A stretch of DNA of 64,000 nucleotides from Adiantum capillus-veneris (lineage: Eukaryota; Streptophyta; Polypodiopsida; Polypodiales; Pteridaceae). The notes under the pieces are model-generated. The model was not told where the DNA came from and searched no databases. It saw only the letters and a list, made by a program, of their open reading frames with translations. Shown one piece after another: positions 50,301-57,802 of this stretch. A program made the position numbers and the translations under genes. Position 1 is the stretch's first letter. The number at the start of each line of letters is the position of its first letter. Where the stretch lies: positions 82,482,881 through 82,546,880 of the forward strand of contig CM043957.1 in NCBI GenBank assembly GCA_014529385.2. Direction: 5' to 3'.

Positions 50301-53300
50301 ACCGGCTGCCAGGAGCACAAAAGCAGCCTCTCTCTCTCACACCGGGGAAGAAAGCCAGCGCTAGCAAGGAGGATGGGCTGCTGCAGATCTCAGCAGTGGA
50401 GATGACGCCGCCGGTGAGTCCTATGGCTGCCCCAAGTGTACCAGATGTGGCCAGGACCCAATGCGCGAGTTCCCTCGCGAAGAAGTGCCTACGGAGCGTG
50501 TTTCCATCGCGACAAGCTGCTGCTTCTCTCTGTTTTCAGCCCATAAACTACGAGGACGGGGCTGATTTATGAGAAGGAACCCGAGAGCGCATTTCTTCTG
50601 TGTGTAGGATTGGAAGAGACACTTCCTCTGTGAGAACTCTCTCGGGGAATTGTTTTTCAAGAACCGAATTGCGTTTCAAGCGCCAAAGCTTTGAAGGTAA
50701 TGTTTTTCTTGTTATGATCACTGAGTATTTGTTTGCAGGTGTACTTCCTCTTCGTGAGGGAGTAGGAGCAGAGGAAGGCATAAGCCTCTGCAGGAGAAAA
50801 GCGTTCTGAGGAGCTAGAGCCAGATCAGCCCAAGGGTTTTGTACCCGAGATTGGGAAGTAAATTCACGAATCTGATATTGATAGACTCTCGAGTTGGGAT
50901 TAGGAACTTGAGACTCCCAAGGAGGACTTCGTGTCCAAGAAAGCAGAGTTGTTCTGCAGGAAGAAGACTCTGGAAGTAGAGTCAGAAAAAAGTTGCAAGG
51001 ATGCCATGCCTTGAGTCTGGAAGGTGAAATCCCGAGGCTAGAACTTAGATTCTCGAGGACTCAGAATAAGGAACGGAAGTTCCTAGGAATAGGGCTTTGC
51101 CTTGAGGATGGAAGATGAGGCTTCCGGGAACCATAAGGTCTTATTCTAGAACGAACGTGGTAATACGTTCGGTTGAAGTGCTTGTATAGACTTCTCCTCA
51201 GTAATAAAGATACTACGAGGGGGGGTCTAGTCCCTGGTACCGTGTCGATCTCTCACTCTCTATCTCTCTCGCTCTCTCTCTATTTCTTTCTATATCCTCC
51301 GGCTTCAGTATTAAGTGATAAATTTCATTTATTTGAGAATACTTTATATTGTTATGCGCTCCCGTCTGTGACAGTGACTCTCCTCTTGTGCACTCCCGTC
51401 TGCACCAAATTCAACCCTGCTGATCTCCGAGATTTCTTGGAATAGTCAAAGCTAGACCAAAAGCCTCAAGGTAAAGTTCCAGTATCCGAGGAGTATCTGC
51501 TAGGTCCTCCTCCTCCATCCACTTTGCATCCAATGCCGAATACTTCTTGACTAAGAACCGCCGTTCACTTTACCTTGCTCTTTCCTTTCCTGGTAAGCTA
51601 GTATCTGTTCCAGAACGAGAATCTCCTCACTCTGTTCCACTTCAGGTTGCTCCTCAGGCTCCCTGTCAATTGGCACCTCCCCCTTGAAAGGTTTCAATAG
51701 ACTCTGTCACAAGACGGGCACCACGTGCCAAACAGAAAAGAACAGATTGAACAGACTTTTAGCACTTCAATAACAACTGAACTGAAAGAGAGAGACGACA
51801 CGTGACACGGAGTGGCAAAATGCCACCCCAGAAAGTATTGGCCCCAAACCTTGATGCCCCTTTCAATATTTCTTTATTTTGCATCAACAAAGTACAAGCC
51901 AGTACTCCATCCTCTGCACCTTCGTCCAGAAGCATGCCAGAGAATCAGCCCTAGCCTCATATTTAAAGGCCCTTGGCCATTAAAAGCAATTTACATGAAA
52001 AGCCTTCAAAGTCAAAAGCATCTCGTCCAAAAGCAGATGCCCAAAAACTGTCAGCGTGATTTACGAAAATCCGTACAATTGCCACGTCAATAGTGCAAAT
52101 GTCACGTGACACATCCCAACCCTATGTGTCCGTGGACAAGCTACACAACAGCAGGGTTCACTCAAGTCAAGTCAAGTCTAGATTAGCACTGATCTGGCAC
52201 TTTTGTGAGTCTATTCGTAGACCGTGCATGCCCAGTCACTTAGCATAGATGCATATCCTCCGGTTGCACACAGCATGATCATCGGAATTCCCATCAGAAT
52301 CCATTAGCATCAGTTAGGGAAATTTTTCAGTGCATTTAGCCTATTTTCCTATTTATTGGTTATTTTCACTTATTATTTTTAAGTGACTTTCCAACAAAAG
52401 TAGGTAGGGCAATTTTGCTAAGTTAATATATAAGCAAACCCAAGTTAGCACTTTCTGGCAGAAGAGGCAGCAGGAGCTTCCCGCTCAACAGGTCACTTCT
52501 CAGCAGTACCCCCCAGAGCCTAGCGTTTTGGATAAAGAACTCCGTCGGTGTTTCCTCTTGCAGTTACCGCGGCAACACAAGATTCCCAGCATTCCTCCCA
52601 AGCAATCATCGCCATCATCACTCCCATCTTGGCGTTTTTCCCACGACTCCCAACCTCGGCCTGGGCGTTTTTACTAACGCCAGACATTGCTGCTCTTCCC
52701 AGCGTTTTCAGCCGAGCACTAACGCTAGCAAAACTCAGCCTTGGCAGCGTTTTTTGCAGCAAGTACAATCAGCCTAAAACGCAGCTTTATGGAGCAAGAA
52801 CATCAGCGATTTCACCTTCAGCAAAGACCCCGGCAAAGCCCCAATTTTCAGCCATAAAAACGCAGCCAAAACAGTCATTTTCAGACACCGAAACAGTCCC
52901 CGAATTCAGCGATTAGAAGATCACAGATTTCAGCCATCAAGTCGCCGTCGACGTCATCGTCGTCATCATCGGCATAGTCCCATTGCATCGGTCCATTGCA
53001 TCTGCATTGTACGCATTTGTGCAATCAAGTAGACCAATCTCACCGACGAGAGTGGGGCCTTCGGAGGAGGGTTTTACAACCTCGTATCTCTTCTCTCTCC
53101 TTCTCTCAGTCTCATTCATTTGCACGCACAACATCCACTCACTTTGTTCGTGACCACAGCACTCTACAAGACGGAAAGCTCTCTCTTTCCCTAAAGAACT
53201 AAAAGGAACCTTGAACGATAAAGATCACTAATCTTGAGAAAATACAACATTCATTCCGCTACACCTAACAGCAAATCAAGGAAATCTGTACAGTCTGCCA

Positions 53301-54630
53301 CGTCAATAGTCAACGTGAAACGCGCGATTCCGTACAATCTACCACGTCAGCAATCAACGTGAAACATGGGATCCGGTCCAGTCTACCACGTCAACAGTCA
53401 TCATGAAACGCAAGATTCTGTACAGGCTACCACGTCAGCAATTAGCGCAAAATCCAAGCAGTCTGTATAGCTGCCACGTCATCAGTTTCTGCTACTTCTG
53501 CTTCTTAGAGTTTAGGTCCCTCGGCCGGTGACATACACAGTGGCTCCGTTATTCAGTGGGTCAACACGTCAGCAGTTTGTGACAGACTCTCTTCTTAAAA
53601 GAGAGTAATTGTCACAAGACTCGCACCACGTGCCAATAGAAAAGAACAGACTTTTAACACTTCAATAACAACTGAAATGAAAGAGAGAGACGACACGCAA
53701 AACGGAGTGGCGGAATTCCACCTCGGAGAGTATTGGCCCCAAACCCTGGCGCCCCTTTCGGTGTTTCTTTATATTGCATCAACACAATACAAGCCGGTAC
53801 TCCAAACTCTACACCTTCTCCAAGAAGCATGCCAAAGAATGAGCCCTAACCTCATATTTAAAGGCCCTAGGCCTGAAAAGCAGTTATAGTGAAAAGACTT
53901 TAAAACTCTAAAGCTTCTGGTCCAAAAGCAAAGCAAAAAAGCTGCCAACGCAATTTACAAAAATCCGTAGAACCTGCCACGTCATCAACAAGCACAAAAT
54001 GTGGAATTCCGTACAACCTACCATGTCATAATGTCAGCGCAATTTTAGGAAATCTGCCACGTCATCAATTTTGGCGTGTGTTCGGATACTGCTTTATTAA
54101 TTTTTTTTGTCACTTGGGGCCCCATCGAATGGGGTCCCCGTAAGTTGGTAGGACTTCTTCTTCTGTTACTTGCTCTTCTTAGGGTTTAGGCCCCTCGGCT
54201 AGCTTTTGTAAGTTGACTCCATTCTTTAGGCTTTGACACGTCAACAGTCTGTTACATCTCCCCTTCTTGAAAGAGAGCAATCGTCCGCGATTACAGCATA
54301 TCTGCAAAACAATTCAAGTTAGCTCAAAAAAAATTCCGAGGGACGATACGAGCGACAATCAGTTTGCTCTTTTTATTAGGGAGTTAGCTTCTCCTTTCTG
54401 CTCTTTTGATCAAGGAGTTCGCTTCTCCTTTTCGGTCGTTTTGATCAAGGAATTAGCTTCTCCTTTCGTCCAGATCGAAACTCTTGATATTCCGACGTAG
54501 TAAAATTAGCCATCAATAAAACAATGTTTCTCGTGAAAAGGGACGAGAATTTCCTCAAGAAAACAATGTTTTATTGAGAAAATTAAAGAAATGAAGAGAA
54601 GAAACATTGTTTTATTGAGAAAATTGAAGG

Positions 54631-54691
<61 letters not shown>

Positions 54692-56719
54692 TCGTTGTTT
54701 ATCACTAGAAGGCTTGTCACTTGAGCTTGGGAACTTGGGCATGAAAGGTGGTACTTGAGTGTCACTTGCGCTTGGGGTGCTTGGGCTTGAGACAGAAAGG
54801 GAGCTTGAGCCTTGAACTTGCAAGGTGACCATCATTTCAAACTTGGGCTTGCTTTGAGCGTGAATCTTGAGAGCTTGAGGCTTGTGAAGGGCAAGAGACT
54901 GCTTCTAAGGCCCCAAAATAAATTGCCTTTAGCCAATTTTTCTCAAAGATTAGGCTGTTGGCACATCTCCTAGCCGTCCCCCATTTTTGGGACGCCAACC
55001 CCAAGACGCCCATTACGACCACCCCATTGTCTGGACCATCCCCTCCTTGTGACCCTGCTGTGTGCAGCCAGCCACCCAATGGACCTTGCATGTCCCTTCC
55101 CGCTCTAGAAACAGAAAGGCTGCTTTTAATCCCTCCACCAATCCATTCTATCCCCTTTGTAGCTTTCCATGGGCATGAAATAAAAACATTATTACGCAAC
55201 ACTACTCACATGGTAAATGTAGAAAAGGCAAAGCATCAGTCTATACAAAAAGCCATATCCATGAGAAAAACGCTTTGATGTTGCCCAAAGCTGACAGCTG
55301 AGGTCCCCTCATGGAGCGTGCTATAATCATGGGTGTTAAGAGCTCAAATGAGGAATAAGCAAATAGCTACAATAGTCATGAGAATGCAAGATAACCTATT
55401 ACAAAAATCACAAAACTATCAGAGCTTCGACAAATAAATCCATTTGCTGATATCTGCAGAGGCACAGAAACTTCCCTGGTCATAAATGCAGGCAGCTGAC
55501 AGTGAGTAGAGAATAACTTACAATGTTCCTCAATCCTAATAAAATCCACTTAGTTTTTTCCTCTACGCATTACACTCAGCTTGTAGGGGAAGACACGTCG
55601 TAATGTAAGCCTCCTCTTATCATCTTGTAAAGACAACTGCAGCCAGATGCTAAAGGGCTTCCAATTGAGAGATACCCGCAACTGTGCAACCCCTTGCGCC
55701 AACATCATCTCTCACTCATATAAAACATCTATGATCATATATACACCCTGCAGGTGTAACCCCTTTTGTCTTGATGAACATGGGCCTAGACCATATAGCG
55801 CCCACATACTATTACAAGAATCACATTTGCCAACATAGTGAGCAATTACAATAGACTCGTAACAAGTTGACCCAAACAACAGGCAACAACACCACTATTA
55901 CATGAATCACATTTTCCAACATAGTGAGCATTTACAGTAGACTTCGTAACAAGTTGAGCCAAATAACAGGTAACAACACCACTATTACAAGAATCACATT
56001 TGCCTACATAGTGAGCATTCACAGTAGACTTCATAACAAGTTGACCCAAACAACAGGCAACAACACCACTAAAATTTTAAGAGGTTCTGTGAGGCACTCC
56101 TGTTAGCTTTCTAAAAGCTCTGCAAACACTCATTGCCCCGTTCCAAAGCCCAGGGGGTTTAATAAAAGTGTTATTAAACACAAATTCTTGCTAGCATAGA
56201 ATCCTGCAGTTTGGTCGGACATCAGATGTCCTGCAATGCAGAAAATTTCATCTGAGAGTAAAGATGCTAGCTCCTTAGAGCCCCCACAGGCGAGCTTTGG
56301 CCCCCACCTCCAACCCTTGACCCATTCCTACCTCGAAGAAGTAATGCAATTGCACTCAGTTCCTGACCTCTGAGTGGGCCCATTTTAGTTAGACCCTGTG
56401 TGTTGGCCTTCTAAAAGACTCTATCATTGGCAATCATGTACAAGGCCAAAGTTTGAACGTATGAAATGGGAAGTATACCTGCAGCAGAGCCGATTCGCTG
56501 GGCGTATTGGGCGGTTCCAGAACTGTCAGCATGGCCGGCTATGAGGTTTGCGGCAATGTCTGGGACGGGCTGTGCGGCATCGGATTCTGCAGCGGGAGTG
56601 GCGGCCGAGCACAGGCCACGCAAGAAAAGAGGATATCCGTTGTCTTGAGAACTTTGAAAGGCCGCTGACGAGCAAAAAGAACGATGCGCTCGCAGAAGCA
56701 GAGCTCTCGCCATAGACAT
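32388..56719 (-). CDS. Aldo/keto reductase, organelle-type N-terminus, six exons
   Basis: An NAD(P)H-dependent oxidoreductase of the aldo/keto reductase superfamily, 420 residues. Exons on the minus strand: 56,719-56,479; 47,752-47,587; 47,509-47,257; 33,169-32,908; 32,818-32,655; 32,564-32,388. Every intron is GT-AG and every junction keeps phase (total 1,263 nt including stop). The catalytic set is Asp135 and Tyr140 (FIDTASNY), Lys172 (VVCTKGG) and His239 (YLIHNPE). The Lys-His spacing of 67 is longer than in classic members and matches a bacterial-type subgroup with an extra loop and HNPE motif. Residues 1-25 have three Arg, many Ser/Ala and no acidic residue, as in plastid or mitochondrial targeting peptides. 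Introns are 8,726, 77, 14,087, 89 and 90 bp. The substrate is unknown. The last residues may be altered by a one-base deletion. Confidence 0.88.
32655..32818 (-). CDS. Aldo/keto reductase exon 5 (residues 308-362)
   Basis: The acceptor is CTGTTGCAG/GAAG and the donor TTTCAG/GTGACA. It encodes HHFKAIMVPFNLAL and LNLNVLISSPLFQ, matching the C-terminal cofactor-side strands of the barrel. Confidence 0.88.
32908..33169 (-). CDS. Aldo/keto reductase exon 4 (residues 221-307)
   Basis: The acceptor is TTGTTTTTCAG/CTG and the donor GCCGCTG/GTACTT. It encodes SRRNLGLQTIDIYLIHNPE with catalytic His239, then ALEQAAKDGKI and YGVSTWNAF, typical of the barrel's middle strands. A (GA)n tract on the sense strand ends 15 bases before the exon. 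Confidence 0.9.
33184..33236. repeat. (TC)n microsatellite beside exon 4
   Basis: About 26 TC repeats. On the sense strand of the reductase gene this is a (GA)n tract lying 15 bp upstream of the exon 4 acceptor. Confidence 0.95.
33527..33602. repeat. Compound (CT)n(CA)n microsatellite
   Basis: About 24 CT repeats pass directly into 14 CA repeats. Confidence 0.95.
33603..33675 (-). pseudogene. Short Copia gag relic
   Basis: CTAGCAAAAGTCTAGTAAGAATCT and ATCAAGAACAGTCTGCACAAG-like phrases match the Copia element at about 62,072-62,145 in the same orientation. Only about 70 bp are retained and no coding function is possible. Confidence 0.65.
33761..33775 (+). repeat. LINE target-site duplication, left copy
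   Basis: AATTATAGGATTAGC, identical to 39,635-39,649. The first two A residues at the right copy could belong to the tail, so the certain length is 13-15 bp. Confidence 0.9.
33835..33880. repeat. Poly-C run, 46 bases
   Basis: An uninterrupted run of 46 C, then T and eight more C, near the 5' end of the LINE. Confidence 0.95.
33959..34790 (+). pseudogene. LINE ORF1 (DUF4283-like, zinc knuckle)
   Basis: RNA-binding gag-like protein of plant L1 LINEs. A WTQLPTFL-type start, then a PFLSRIGLEIGTVLKTPRTA segment (about 34,500-34,560) and VRVLVRD resemble the DUF4283 region. CFICRQMGHLAKA (about 34,712-34,750) is a CX2CX4HX4C-like knuckle in which the last Cys is absent, unlike canonical copies. 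The parts lie in different frames, so it is not functional. Confidence 0.6.
35282..36421 (+). pseudogene. LINE ORF2 endonuclease remnant
   Basis: Endonuclease/exonuclease/phosphatase-fold domain that would nick the target DNA. Readable parts are LQEHHL (metal-binding Glu, about 35,750), LNIYAPN (about 35,970), GGDFNMLEDPSD (about 36,063), LSRIDRFYTS (about 36,266) and SDHAPM (about 36,346). Stops and frame changes separate them. The zone 34,800-35,280 is Pro/Ser-rich linker. Confidence 0.75.
36791..39310 (+). pseudogene. LINE ORF2 reverse transcriptase and C-terminus remnant
   Basis: L1-type reverse transcriptase: IYLIPEEGG and IRQWWPIAILNSAYN (about 37,200-37,275), HTGFVKERSILDNTF (about 37,352), RQGCPLAPFLF (about 37,628-37,665) and FVDDSALYL at 37,759, equivalent to the catalytic FADD. 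SLARRVVVANQVL and GLGIIDPAQHSRALLGKF (about 38,235-38,290) follow, then a WFIWRAHSFRIFERR-type tail (about 39,245-39,300). There are at least four frame changes or stops. Its closest relative in the window is the remnant at 27,668-30,801. Confidence 0.85.
39635..39649 (+). repeat. LINE target-site duplication, right copy
   Basis: AATTATAGGATTAGC following the A-rich 3' end of the LINE. Confidence 0.9.
39856..40236 (-). repeat. Gypsy 3' LTR (381 bp)
   Basis: On the plus strand it runs from TGTTAGTCC to GGCATAACA, so it has TG...CA ends in element orientation. It aligns along its length with 45,405-45,764, with several short indels and substitutions. Confidence 0.88.
40237..40250 (-). other. 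Polypurine tract
   Basis: AAATAAGGGGGAAG on the minus strand immediately before the 3' LTR; it primes plus-strand DNA synthesis in LTR elements. Confidence 0.75.
40254..40690 (-). pseudogene. Gypsy integrase C-terminus and chromodomain
   Basis: The best-preserved part, an open frame of 145 codons. YKLDLPQGIAVHPVFHVSRL is the GPY/F-type end of integrase. LIKWKHGRESQATWESI is the chromodomain core with its aromatic cage residues. It ends EDIAEDNN and stop, a few bases before the polypurine tract. Chromodomains are thought to direct integration to modified chromatin. Confidence 0.88.
40700..41475 (-). pseudogene. Gypsy integrase core remnant
   Basis: Minus-strand phrases are CSQCHLNKAER (zinc-binding half), WTSISMDFVVGSP (first catalytic Asp), NRLTKM, and LLDEIVSDCDSKF (second Asp). 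Stops interrupt it, for instance after KAER. The order fits the DDE integrase of Gypsy elements. Confidence 0.75.
41580..42150 (-). pseudogene. Gypsy RT thumb and RNase H remnant
   Basis: CEFFRTELLYLGHVISADGI (about 42,120-42,060) is the RT C-terminal thumb. PFVVEIDANDYATG (about 41,790-41,750) and YSTQKKELLVVIHALKVW (about 41,680-41,625) are RNase H, with its catalytic Asp and Glu. There are in-frame stops. No YxDD palm occurs upstream. Confidence 0.75.
42151..42480. other. Unassigned insert where protease and RT palm should be
   Basis: About 330 bp separate gag from the RT thumb and match no retroelement domain. The expected 1 kb of protease and RT fingers/palm is absent, so a deletion or replacement occurred here. 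Confidence 0.5.
42481..43558 (-). pseudogene. Gypsy gag remnant
   Basis: It starts at an ATG at 43,558 giving MASHDASPHENG. Next is a capsid-like segment with WLAKWTAFFDMHRF and GKAYSWWAALRPQP (about 43,235-43,100), then AYSQAFKDLLHKT and FGLPPAYQNEVLRNPS (about 43,003-42,880). A basic tail near 42,600 retains a degenerate zinc knuckle (GHFRGDKA-like). There are frame changes and stops. Confidence 0.75.
43559..45391 (-). other. Gypsy leader region with GA microsatellites
   Basis: About 1.8 kb lies between the primer site and gag, long for an untranslated leader. It contains (GA)n at about 43,691-43,742 with AAAG repeats and another (GA)n at about 44,262-44,303. Reading frames here resemble no known domain. 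Some of it may be a secondary insertion. Confidence 0.5.
45392..45404 (-). other. Primer binding site, initiator Met tRNA type
   Basis: Minus-strand TTGGTAGCAGAGC directly inside the 5' LTR matches the plant iMet site TGGTATCAGAGC with one difference. The tRNA would prime minus-strand cDNA synthesis. Confidence 0.8.
45405..45764 (-). repeat. Gypsy 5' LTR (360 bp)
   Basis: Plus-strand ends are TGTTAGTCTC and ACGAAACA. It contains CAAGTCCTATTTATAGG, of which the reverse complement offers a TATA-like CTATAAATAGG near 45,675. Confidence 0.88.
45770..47256. other. Intron 3 sequence of the aldo/keto reductase gene
   Basis: No transposon domain or other gene was recognised. Frames of up to 87 codons (for example minus strand 46,376-46,639) resemble nothing known. 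It is probably ancestral intron plus old unrecognisable insertions. Confidence 0.4.
47257..47509 (-). CDS. Aldo/keto reductase exon 3 (residues 136-220)
   Basis: The acceptor is TTTTGCAG/AGC and the donor AATCAG/GTGAGA. It holds catalytic Tyr140, SERAVGRSI, catalytic Lys172 and the extra loop ending GGVHCLSTPFVMNQ. The intron before it is only 77 bp. Confidence 0.9.
47587..47752 (-). CDS. Aldo/keto reductase exon 2 (residues 81-135)
   Basis: The acceptor is TTTTTTGTAG/GG and the donor ACAC/GTAAGT. It encodes FRQL-type strand 1, SSLGIGTFGG, and ends inside NFIDT, which carries catalytic Asp135. Confidence 0.88.
47757..48339. other. Intron 1 sequence, no recognisable feature
   Basis: AT-rich with a C-rich patch near 48,058-48,105. 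It lies between exon 2 and an LTR. Nothing codes here that I can support. Confidence 0.4.
48340..48924 (-). repeat. LTR related to those at 51,705 and 53,610 (585 bp)
   Basis: Plus-strand ends are TGTAACACGC and TTGTGACA. It shares the R-type core CCTTTCGGTATTTCTTTAT and repeated TGCCACGTCA phrases with the other two LTRs. A (GA)n run (48,419-48,440) expands one segment. To its right the minus strand reads AGAGGGGGTA, a polypurine tract, and GTAATTGAGGGCAATTAC, so it is the 3' LTR of a minus-strand element whose body is mostly lost. Confidence 0.7.
48925..49554 (-). other. Eroded retroelement interior
   Basis: It begins with the polypurine-type tract and 3' end sequence of the element whose LTR precedes it. 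Beyond about 49,000 no domain is readable. Confidence 0.4.
49555..49830. repeat. Tandem repeat of about 70 bp, four diverged copies
   Basis: The pattern GATRCGTCA ... GGTGAC ... AGCATCG recurs near 49,573, 49,645, 49,718 and 49,783, spaced about 65-73 bp. Copies are strongly diverged. No gene is evident. Confidence 0.6.
49831..51429. other. Retroelement-derived block, probably LTR and leader
   Basis: CCCACTTGATAAGTGGGCAG (about 50,124) resembles CACTTGAAAGAGTGGGCGG in the Gypsy leader near 44,533. AATAAAGATAC near 51,195 and TCTGTGACA near 51,365 look like LTR landmarks. TC-rich tracts lie at 50,200-50,340 and 51,250-51,290. I could not fix element borders or orientation. Frames up to 90 codons match nothing known. 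Confidence 0.4.
51430..51704 (-). pseudogene. Gypsy chromodomain remnant
   Basis: Minus-strand reading from the LTR edge gives SLLKPFKGEVP, then an acidic linker, EQILAYQERKEQGKV, and in a shifted frame RRFLVKKYSALDAKWMEEED. This is the end of a chromovirus polyprotein of a different family from the one at 40,254-40,690. It is interrupted at SLLKPF by the solo LTR starting at 51,705. Confidence 0.6.
51705..53584 (-). mobile_element. Solo LTR (outer), with GACTC target-site duplication
   Basis: Plus-strand ends are TGTCACAAGACGGG and TTTGTGACA. GACTC flanks both sides (51,700-51,704 and 53,585-53,589). Removing the nested LTR and its 5-bp duplication leaves about 704 bp. It carries the family core CCCCTTTCAATATTTCTTTAT and many TGCCACGTCA phrases. 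There is no internal sequence, so it is a solo LTR. Confidence 0.85.
52100..53270 (+). mobile_element. Nested solo LTR, 1,171 bp, with GCAAA target-site duplication
   Basis: It runs from TGTCACGTGACACATCCC to CACCTAACA and is the same family as 26,450-27,667. GCAAA flanks both sides (52,095-52,099 and 53,271-53,275). It lies inside the outer solo LTR in opposite orientation, so it inserted later. TATA-like TTAATATATAAGC lies near 52,423. Confidence 0.9.
53610..54256 (-). repeat. LTR of the same family as the outer solo LTR (647 bp)
   Basis: Plus-strand ends are TGTCACAAGACTCG and CTGTTACA. It aligns along its length with 51,705-53,584. On its right the minus strand has AAGAAGGGGAGA, a polypurine tract, so it is a 3' LTR with element body to the right. 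Only 25 bp separate it from the neighbouring solo LTR. Confidence 0.75.
54257..54700 (-). repeat. Element remnant with short tandem repeats and (GA)n
   Basis: A remnant of element 3' end is followed by three copies of a 35-bp unit with GCTTCTCCTTT (54,374-54,475), two AACAATGTTTTATTGAG repeats, and (GA)n at 54,634-54,687. Confidence 0.55.
54701..55800. other. Intron 1 sequence without recognised gene
   Basis: A minus-strand frame of 121 codons (54,837-55,202) is open but has no family resemblance. CTTGGGC/CTTGAG phrases near 54,710-54,890 are low complexity. No gene is supported. Confidence 0.4.
55805..56073 (-). repeat. 87-bp tandem repeat, about three copies
   Basis: CATAGTGAGCA starts at 55,834, 55,920 and 56,007 (spacing 86 and 87 bp). 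On the minus strand it encodes a 29-residue repeat containing HYVGKCDSCNSGVV. It is intronic to the reductase gene; coding use is not supported. Confidence 0.85.
56479..56719 (-). CDS. Aldo/keto reductase exon 1 (residues 1-80)
   Basis: It starts at ATG 56,719; a second ATG six bases later (56,713) has a better context (TCTATGGCG) and could be used instead. It encodes the Arg/Ser-rich presequence and a variable linker. The donor reads CTGCAG/GTATAC at 56,484-56,473, leaving one base of a split Gly codon. Confidence 0.8.
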
Positions 56720-56789
56720 TCCCCTCCCCCCTCGCCTAAACCCCTACCAAAACCTTTCCTGTACACGTCATTAAGTGGGTGCTGTAGAC

Positions 56790-57025
56790 GGTGCAAGTTC
56801 AAATCTTATCGACCCTCACGGGGTCAGCCACGAGGGATCTAGGGTCCAAATTCAAGCGCGTGGAACGACCTTGATCGCAGTCGTCCGATCGTGCGGTGAA
56901 CTAGAGGGTGAACTCGAGGCAAAAATGGCACCCCAAGTTCACCCGCCTCGCAGGGTGTGGGTCGAACCCAAGACCTCCCAGGTGCCACACGAATGCCCTA
57001 CCATCACTCTAGCGTGTGCCGTTGT
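56790..57025 (-). mobile_element. tRNA-derived SINE
   Basis: The minus strand has an A-box-like GATGGTAGGGCATTCG (about 57,006-56,991) and, about 30 bases on, a perfect B box GGTTCGACCC (56,968-56,959), the internal RNA polymerase III promoter. The cloverleaf does not close, so it is a SINE head and not a tRNA gene. The tail end is uncertain. It lies 70-300 bp upstream of the reductase start codon, in the same orientation. Confidence 0.65.
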
Positions 57026-57123
57026 CCCATGTTGGCATGGCACATGATCACACCCTAGTTTACCCGCCCCTAGTTCACCCCTAGTTCACTGCATGATAAG
57101 ACGCTTGAGATTAAAGCCGCCTC

Positions 57124-57159
<36 letters not shown>

Positions 57160-57675
57160 TTGGGCCCTAGATCCCCTATGAACCATATGGCCATGCCATA
57201 TAGTGACGAGGGTCCATCCCCTTTAATAATTAAGCGATTGTTTGGAGCAATAAAAACCCCCTTTACAAATTAAGTGATTGTTTAGAGGAATAAAACAAAA
57301 AGAATAGTCCCCTTCACGTTTCACAAAAATCAAGCAGCTTGTTTTTTGAACCCCACGGTAGAAGGAACTAAGTGAACACAAGATGGGAGTCCTCATGCTT
57401 GATATTTTAAAGGCAACCTTAAAGTTTACTACCATTATTGCTCCAATGTTAGTCAAGAAAAATTTGTTACTAATATATCATACGAATCACTCAACAAATG
57501 TGGCCTACAGAACGTAAATATTGAAAACATGTAGTTCAAGCAATCACAATGTGAAAAGGTTTTTAAGAGGATGACACCTATACAAATTTGGGATGGTAGT
57601 GGGGGGGAAAATGGAGATTCTCAATAGTGGTAGAAAGCAATGATACGATCGATTTGCAGTTATAAGAGGTCACAT
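57026..57675. other. Upstream flank, with 31-base poly-C run
   Basis: Poly-C occupies 57,126-57,156. Repeated CTAGTTCACCC phrases precede it (about 57,055-57,090). AAGTGATTGTTTGGAGCAATAAAA-like phrases occur twice near 57,232 and 57,271. There is no gene. Confidence 0.5.
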
Positions 57676-57802
57676 TGTTGGAGTTAGTCTTGTGGGAAAT
57701 GGTTGATCATAGGAAGGAGGCAAAGGAAAAAACCTCCCTTCTTCTACCCTTTGCTCACACACATCCATTATGCCTCTCAAACTTAATACGAGACTTCCAA
57801 CA
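57676..57802. repeat. Possible short solo LTR or TRIM (127 bp)
   Basis: It begins TGTTGGAGTTAG and ends AGACTTCCAACA, so the ends are inverted (TGTTGGA). Length and ends fit a small LTR, but the flanks CACAT and ATGCA do not match, so the call is tentative. Confidence 0.35.

Noticed and set aside
48340-54256. One intact element bounded by the LTRs at 48,340 and 53,610
   Set aside because: No primer site follows the 53,610 LTR in element direction, and the intervening DNA holds a foreign chromodomain remnant and separately duplicated solo LTRs.
54837-55202. Minus-strand 121-codon frame as a gene
   Set aside because: Composition is unremarkable, no motif is recognised, and it lies inside intron 1 of the reductase.
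56940-57015. Functional tRNA gene
   Set aside because: A and B boxes are present, but the acceptor and anticodon stems do not close, so a SINE head is more likely.
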